A stretch of 54,045 nucleotides of DNA from NCBI GenBank assembly GCA_001770415.1, contig MEQX01000063.1, forward strand, positions 1 through 54,045, given 5' to 3'. The notes under the pieces are model-generated. The model ran no database searches. It was not told where the DNA came from and saw only the letters and a program-made list of their open reading frames with translations. Position numbers and translations under genes: made by a program. The stretch is from Betaproteobacteria bacterium RIFCSPLOWO2_02_FULL_63_19. Lineage in GTDB: Bacteria; Pseudomonadota; Gammaproteobacteria; Burkholderiales; SG8-39. Shown piece by piece: positions 50,348 to 54,045 of this stretch (position 1 is its first letter; every line of letters starts with the position of its first letter).

Positions 50348-51049
50348 TCAGGATTGGGGAAACTCCGACGCACCGCCATGCGCCGCCGACCACTGTGCCG
50401 GCCCGTGCAGGAATTTCTCGACTTCGGCCAGCGTAGTCTCGCTGAATGATCTTTGCCGCTTGGCAACGCGCAGCACGTCCCACCAAGTCGCGAGCGCGTG
50501 AAGCTCGACTTTGATGTCGGAGAGGATGCGCTTGCTCTCAGGAAAGATGTCGTAAAAAAAGATCACGAAAACATGATCGACGCTGGCGCCGGCATCGCGC
50601 AGCGCCTTGCAGAAATTGATCTTGCTGCGCCCATCGGTAGTCAGATCCTCAACCAGCAGTGTCCGGGCGCCCTCGGGAAGGTAACCTTCGATCTGTGCAT
50701 CGCGTCCAAATCCTTTGGGTTTCTTGCGTACATACTGCATCGGAAGCATCAGCGCATCGGCGATCCAAGCAGCAAACGGAATGCCCGCAGTCTCGCCACC
50801 AGCCACCGCGTCGATGCGTTCGAAGCCGATTTCCCGAATGATCGTCGAGGCCGCGAACCCCATAAGGGTGCGGCGCAAACGCGGATAGGATATGAGCTTG
50901 CGGCAGTCGATGTAGACCGGGCTCGCCCACCCGGAGGTGAATATGAAGGGCTTGTCGTCCCTGAAGTGCACCGCTTGCACTTCAAGCAGGGCCTTGGCCG
51001 TCATTTCCGAGATCAGGTTCTTATCCTGCAGGGTGATACCTTCAATCAT
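50348..51049 (-). CDS. pyrE: Orotate phosphoribosyltransferase
   Basis: PyrE joins orotate to PRPP, giving orotidine 5'-phosphate in pyrimidine synthesis. The 233-residue product has [24 protein letters not shown] and the PRPP-binding [13 protein letters not shown]; in this motif, Leu-Thr replaces the more usual Val-Ile or Val-Thr. The C-terminal 30 residues extend beyond the conserved core. GGAG lies eight bases before the ATG at 51049. The xth-pyrE pairing is common in betaproteobacteria and may be one transcript. Confidence 0.95.
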   Translation of the reverse strand: MIEGITLQDKNLISEMTAKALLEVQAVHFRDDKPFIFTSGWASPVYIDCRKLISYPRLRRTLMGFAASTIIREIGFERIDAVAGGETAGIPFAAWIADALMLPMQYVRKKPKGFGRDAQIEGYLPEGARTLLVEDLTTDGRSKINFCKALRDAGASVDHVFVIFFYDIFPESKRILSDIKVELHALATWWDVLRVAKRQRSFSETTLAEVEKFLHGPAQWSAAHGGASEFPQS

Positions 51050-51241
51050 GGGCGGACTCCGGAACGATTAGGGTCGTGCGACCGACCGACGCGGGTCAAG
51101 TGTTGTCCATGCGCACGCGCTGTTTGACCGGACGTGGTCGGCGCGGCAGGCGCGCGATCTGCTTCGCTTGTTATCCCCTGACCGATTGGCGCAAAATGGC
51201 GCCATTCTAGACCGATTCGGATCTTTGGCCCGGGGGATATC

Positions 51242-51877
51242 GTGAAAATACCGCTGACTTTCGTGTTTTCTTGTGCGGCTCTACTCCTGTGTCTTTCGGC
51301 GAATACCGGGGCGGCCCAACGTATGTTCAAGTGCGTGGATGCCAAGGGCAGGGTCTATTACACCCAAGTACCGCCCCCGGAATGCCTGGGCAGGGAAACG
51401 GAAGAATTGTCGCGCCAGGGCAGTGTGCTGAAACGCTCCGGCGGCACCCTCACGCCCGAGGAGCGGGCCGCTCGTGAACGAGAGCGCAAGGAAAAACAGG
51501 AACGGGAGATTGCCGAGCGCGAGGAACGGCGCAAGAACCGGGCCTTGCTCAGTACCTATTCCAGCGAAAAGGACATCGAGGACACGCGCGCGCGCACGCT
51601 CAAGGACAACGAGGCGGCCATAAAGCAGACCGAAAAGGCCATTGCAACGGCGCAGAAGCGAAAGAAGGTACTCGAGGCGGAGAAGGAGTTTTATCTCAAG
51701 AAACCGATGCCGCCGAAGCTTGCGCAGGATATCAGGAACATCGAAGTCGAAATCAGGACCCAGCAGGGGCTTCTGGATGTGAAGAAAAAGCAGGTGGCCG
51801 ACATCAACGCCAAGTACGACGAGGACAAGAAGCGTTACATTGAATTGACGAAAGGCACCGCCGATAGCCGAAGATAG
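51242..51877 (+). CDS. Exported DUF4124-domain protein with coiled coil
   Basis: This 211-residue protein starts with GTG at 51242 after GGGGAT. A signal peptide (residues 4-24, cleavage after G-A-A-Q) leads to a short DUF4124 domain: M-F-K-C-V-D-A-K-G-R-V-Y-Y-T-Q-V-P-P-P-E-C-style sequence with two Cys. A long charged part rich in Glu, Arg and Lys follows (about residues 70-200) and is predicted to form a coiled coil. DUF4124 proteins are common exported proteins of unknown role. In betaproteobacteria this gene often sits between pyrE and gatB, as here. Confidence 0.88.
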   Translation: MKIPLTFVFSCAALLLCLSANTGAAQRMFKCVDAKGRVYYTQVPPPECLGRETEELSRQGSVLKRSGGTLTPEERAARERERKEKQEREIAEREERRKNRALLSTYSSEKDIEDTRARTLKDNEAAIKQTEKAIATAQKRKKVLEAEKEFYLKKPMPPKLAQDIRNIEVEIRTQQGLLDVKKKQVADINAKYDEDKKRYIELTKGTADSRR

Positions 51878-51906
51878 CCCGACCGCGGTGGCATCTGCGT
51901 GTGGTC

Positions 51907-53340
51907 TTAGCCGCCCAGTTTCTTCTTCAGAATATCGTTGATCTGGGCGGGGTTGCCCCGACCCCGGGTCGCCTTCATCGCCTGGCCGACAAGCGCGTTG
52001 AACGCCTTTGCCCTGCCCGCGCGGTATTCTTCCACCGATTTCGGGTTGGCCGCAATCACCTGATCGACGATCGTCTCCAGCTCGCCGGAATCGGAGATTT
52101 GTTTCAGGCCCTTCTTCTCAATGATTTCTCCCGCTGTTCCCTCGCCAGCCCACATCGCGTCATCGACATCCTTCGCCATTTTTCCTGAAATGGTTCCATC
52201 GACAACGCGATCCATCAACTCTCGAAACTGCTGAGGACTCACCGGTGCTTGCGTAATACTGATGCCTCTTTCGTTAAGCTTCGCGTTCGTACTAACGGCG
52301 ATCCAATTGGCGCTTTGCCTCTTCACTTCGGGACTCGCGCCTTGAACCGCAGTCTCAAAGTACTCTGCCAACGATCGGTCGCTTATCAGGACAGCCGCCG
52401 TTGACGGCGCCAGCGCTAGGTCGTCGGTGAATTTCCTAAATTTTTGCGAAGGTAACTCCGGCATGCTTCGTTTGATCTCGTCAATCCATTGTTCCGAGAT
52501 TACCAGCGGCGGCAGATCGGGATCGGGGAAATAGCGGTAATCGTGCGCATCTTCCTTTGAGCGCATCATGCGCGTCTGGCCGCTGTCCGGATCGAACAGC
52601 ACGGTCGCCTGGTGAATGGTTCCGCCTTCCTGCAACGTTTCGATCTGCCAATTCGCTTCGTATTCGATCGCCTGCTGCAGGAAGCGGAACGAATTGAGGT
52701 TCTTGATCTCCCTGCGCGTGCCGAGTGGTTCACCGGGCCTGCGCACCGAGACGTTGGCGTCGCAGCGGAACGATCCCTCCTGCATGTTTCCATCGCAGAT
52801 ATCGATCCACCGTACCAGCGAATGTACCGCTCGTGCGTAGGCGACTGCTTCCGCTGCCGAGTGCATGTCGGGTTCCGATACGATCTCCAGCAGCGGCGTA
52901 CCGGCCCGATTAAGATCGATACCGGACATCCCGTGGAAGTCCTCGTGCAGCGATTTTCCCGCGTCCTCCTCCAGATGCGCTCGCGTGAGACGGACAATCT
53001 TTTCTCCGTCCCTGAAGACTATCGCAATCGAACCGCCCTGCACGATCGGCAGTTCGAACTGGCTGATCTGATAGCCTTTGGGGAGATCAGGATAGAAGTA
53101 GTTCTTGCGCGCAAATACCGAGCGCTTGTTAATGCTGGCCCCGATCGCCAGGCCGAAGCGGATCGCCCGCTCCACCGCGCCCTTGTTCGCCACCGGCAAC
53201 ACCCCCGGCAGCGCGATGTCCACGGCACAGGCTTGCGCATTGGGCACGGCGCCGAACCGGGCGGACGCGCCGGAAAAGATCTTCGAACGGGTCGAAAGCT
53301 GCGCGTGAATTTCCAGCCCGATGAGCGTTTCCCAGGCCAT
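51907..53340 (-). CDS. gatB: Asp-tRNA(Asn)/Glu-tRNA(Gln) amidotransferase subunit B
   Basis: GatB binds misacylated tRNA and helps turn Glu-tRNA(Gln) or Asp-tRNA(Asn) into the amidated form. The 477-residue product has the usual length. It opens with [13 protein letters not shown] and has [28 protein letters not shown] and the family R-T-G-style core altered to [11 protein letters not shown]. The C-terminal YqeY-like tail ends N-D-I-L-K-K-K-L. It starts two bases after the gatA stop. Confidence 0.97.
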   Translation of the reverse strand: MAWETLIGLEIHAQLSTRSKIFSGASARFGAVPNAQACAVDIALPGVLPVANKGAVERAIRFGLAIGASINKRSVFARKNYFYPDLPKGYQISQFELPIVQGGSIAIVFRDGEKIVRLTRAHLEEDAGKSLHEDFHGMSGIDLNRAGTPLLEIVSEPDMHSAAEAVAYARAVHSLVRWIDICDGNMQEGSFRCDANVSVRRPGEPLGTRREIKNLNSFRFLQQAIEYEANWQIETLQEGGTIHQATVLFDPDSGQTRMMRSKEDAHDYRYFPDPDLPPLVISEQWIDEIKRSMPELPSQKFRKFTDDLALAPSTAAVLISDRSLAEYFETAVQGASPEVKRQSANWIAVSTNAKLNERGISITQAPVSPQQFRELMDRVVDGTISGKMAKDVDDAMWAGEGTAGEIIEKKGLKQISDSGELETIVDQVIAANPKSVEEYRAGRAKAFNALVGQAMKATRGRGNPAQINDILKKKLGG

Positions 53341-53342
53341 GA

Positions 53343-54045
53343 TCAGAATCCCGCAGGCACGCGCTGGTGCCAGTCCGTGGCTTTCTGGTACTGGTGGGCC
53401 ACGCCGAGCATGCGCGCCTCGGAAAAATAATTGCCGGTAATCTGCAGGCCTACCGGCAGATCGTTTGTCCCGAACCCGCAGGGGATGGACATGCCCGGCA
53501 GTCCGGCAAGATTCGCCGTAACCGTGTAGATGTCGTTCAAATACATCTGCACCGGGTCCGAGACCTTGGCGCCGATCCTGAACGCGACCGTCGGCGTCGC
53601 CGGCCCCACGACGACGTCACACTGCTTGAACGCCTCGACGAAATCCTGCGCGATCAGGCGCCGGATGCGCTGCGCCTGGAGGTAATACGCATCATAGTAG
53701 CCGTGAGAAAGCACGTAGGTGCCAACGAGGATGCGGCGTCTGACTTCGGCGCCAAACCCCTGCGAACGCGTCTTGCAGTACATATCCAGCAGATCGCTGT
53801 ATTCAGGAGCACGGTAGCCATAGCGTACGCCGTCGAACCGCGACAGGTTCGAGGAGGCTTCCGCCGGGGCGATGACGTAATAGGCCGGCACCGAAAGGCC
53901 TGAATTCGGCAGGCTGATCCCGATGCGCCTGGCGCCGAGTTTCTCGAACTGCGCAAGCGCCGCCTCGACGGCACACGCGACGTCCGGGGACAGTCCCTCG
54001 CCAAAATGCTCCGCAGCGACACCGATCCGCAGGCCCGCGAGCGGC
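53343..54045 (-). CDS. gatA: Amidotransferase subunit A, 5' end cut by window edge
   Basis: The C-terminal half of GatA is visible: about 233 codons from the right edge to the TGA at 53343. Seen are [32 protein letters not shown] sequence, L-G-T-Y-V-L-S-x-G-Y-Y-D-A-Y-Y with V-G substituted, and [13 protein letters not shown]. The Ser-cisSer-Lys catalytic residues lie upstream, outside the window. GatA releases ammonia from glutamine for the gatB partner, and gatC and mreB usually follow to the right. Confidence 0.96.
   Translation of the reverse strand, partial: PLAGLRIGVAAEHFGEGLSPDVACAVEAALAQFEKLGARRIGISLPNSGLSVPAYYVIAPAEASSNLSRFDGVRYGYRAPEYSDLLDMYCKTRSQGFGAEVRRRILVGTYVLSHGYYDAYYLQAQRIRRLIAQDFVEAFKQCDVVVGPATPTVAFRIGAKVSDPVQMYLNDIYTVTANLAGLPGMSIPCGFGTNDLPVGLQITGNYFSEARMLGVAHQYQKATDWHQRVPAGF

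Overview
The window is high-GC bacterial DNA whose housekeeping gene order points to a betaproteobacterium (Burkholderiales/Rhodocyclales-like). The supporting blocks are proA-nadD-rsfS-rlmH-maf-rng, gshB-EIIA(Man)-HPr-EI, metX-metW-ampG, a yqjDEK-like set, and xth-pyrE-gatBA. The taxon is inferred from synteny and gene families only.

Layout. (1) 1-3933, minus strand: a decayed defence locus. It holds a type III Res-like helicase-nuclease, an internally deleted rhuM, an AlbA_2 gene cut by the window edge, and a scrap of a type I hsdR. It abuts the housekeeping block. (2) 4002-8958, plus: proA, nadD, rsfS, rlmH, maf, rng, mostly with overlapping starts and stops. (3) 9065-16927, minus: a peroxidase scrap and two TAXI-type TRAP transporters, one overlapping an amidohydrolase gene. 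(4) 17469-29831: a redox island. A rhodanese/hexaheme c/TAT-type 4Fe-4S/NrfD operon runs left. A NarL-type sensor kinase and regulator run right, followed by a tetraheme cytochrome and a membrane protein with one CxxCH. A tetraheme lipoprotein and a nonaheme-c/cytochrome-b fusion that looks like Geobacter CbcL run left. The five cytochrome genes carry 24 CxxCH motifs, but no terminal reductase or molybdoenzyme is present. (5) 30305-36323: a third TAXI-TRAP transporter converges on a feruloyl-CoA hydratase/lyase plus acyl-CoA synthetase pair. (6) tRNA-Arg(CCG), a diheme cytochrome c5, a class III CoA-transferase and a VOC protein. (7) 39486-54045: gshB and PTS genes; a SAM-II riboswitch ahead of metX-metW; ampG; yqjDEK-like genes; an MFS pump; xth, pyrE, a DUF4124 protein, gatB and the 3' part of gatA.

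How it fits together. The redox island reads as two routes from the quinone pool to c-type cytochromes: NrfD/FeS/hexaheme c, and the CbcL-like b-c fusion. Small multiheme carriers sit beside them. One divergent two-component pair and an FNR-like site suggest control by redox state or oxygen. With no catalytic subunit nearby, the final electron acceptor or donor is unknown; a link to extracellular or metal-directed electron transfer is inference. The TAXI-TRAP importers and the ferulate-type genes suggest a life on organic acids and lignin-derived aromatics.

No insertion sequence, integrase, CRISPR array or rRNA was seen.
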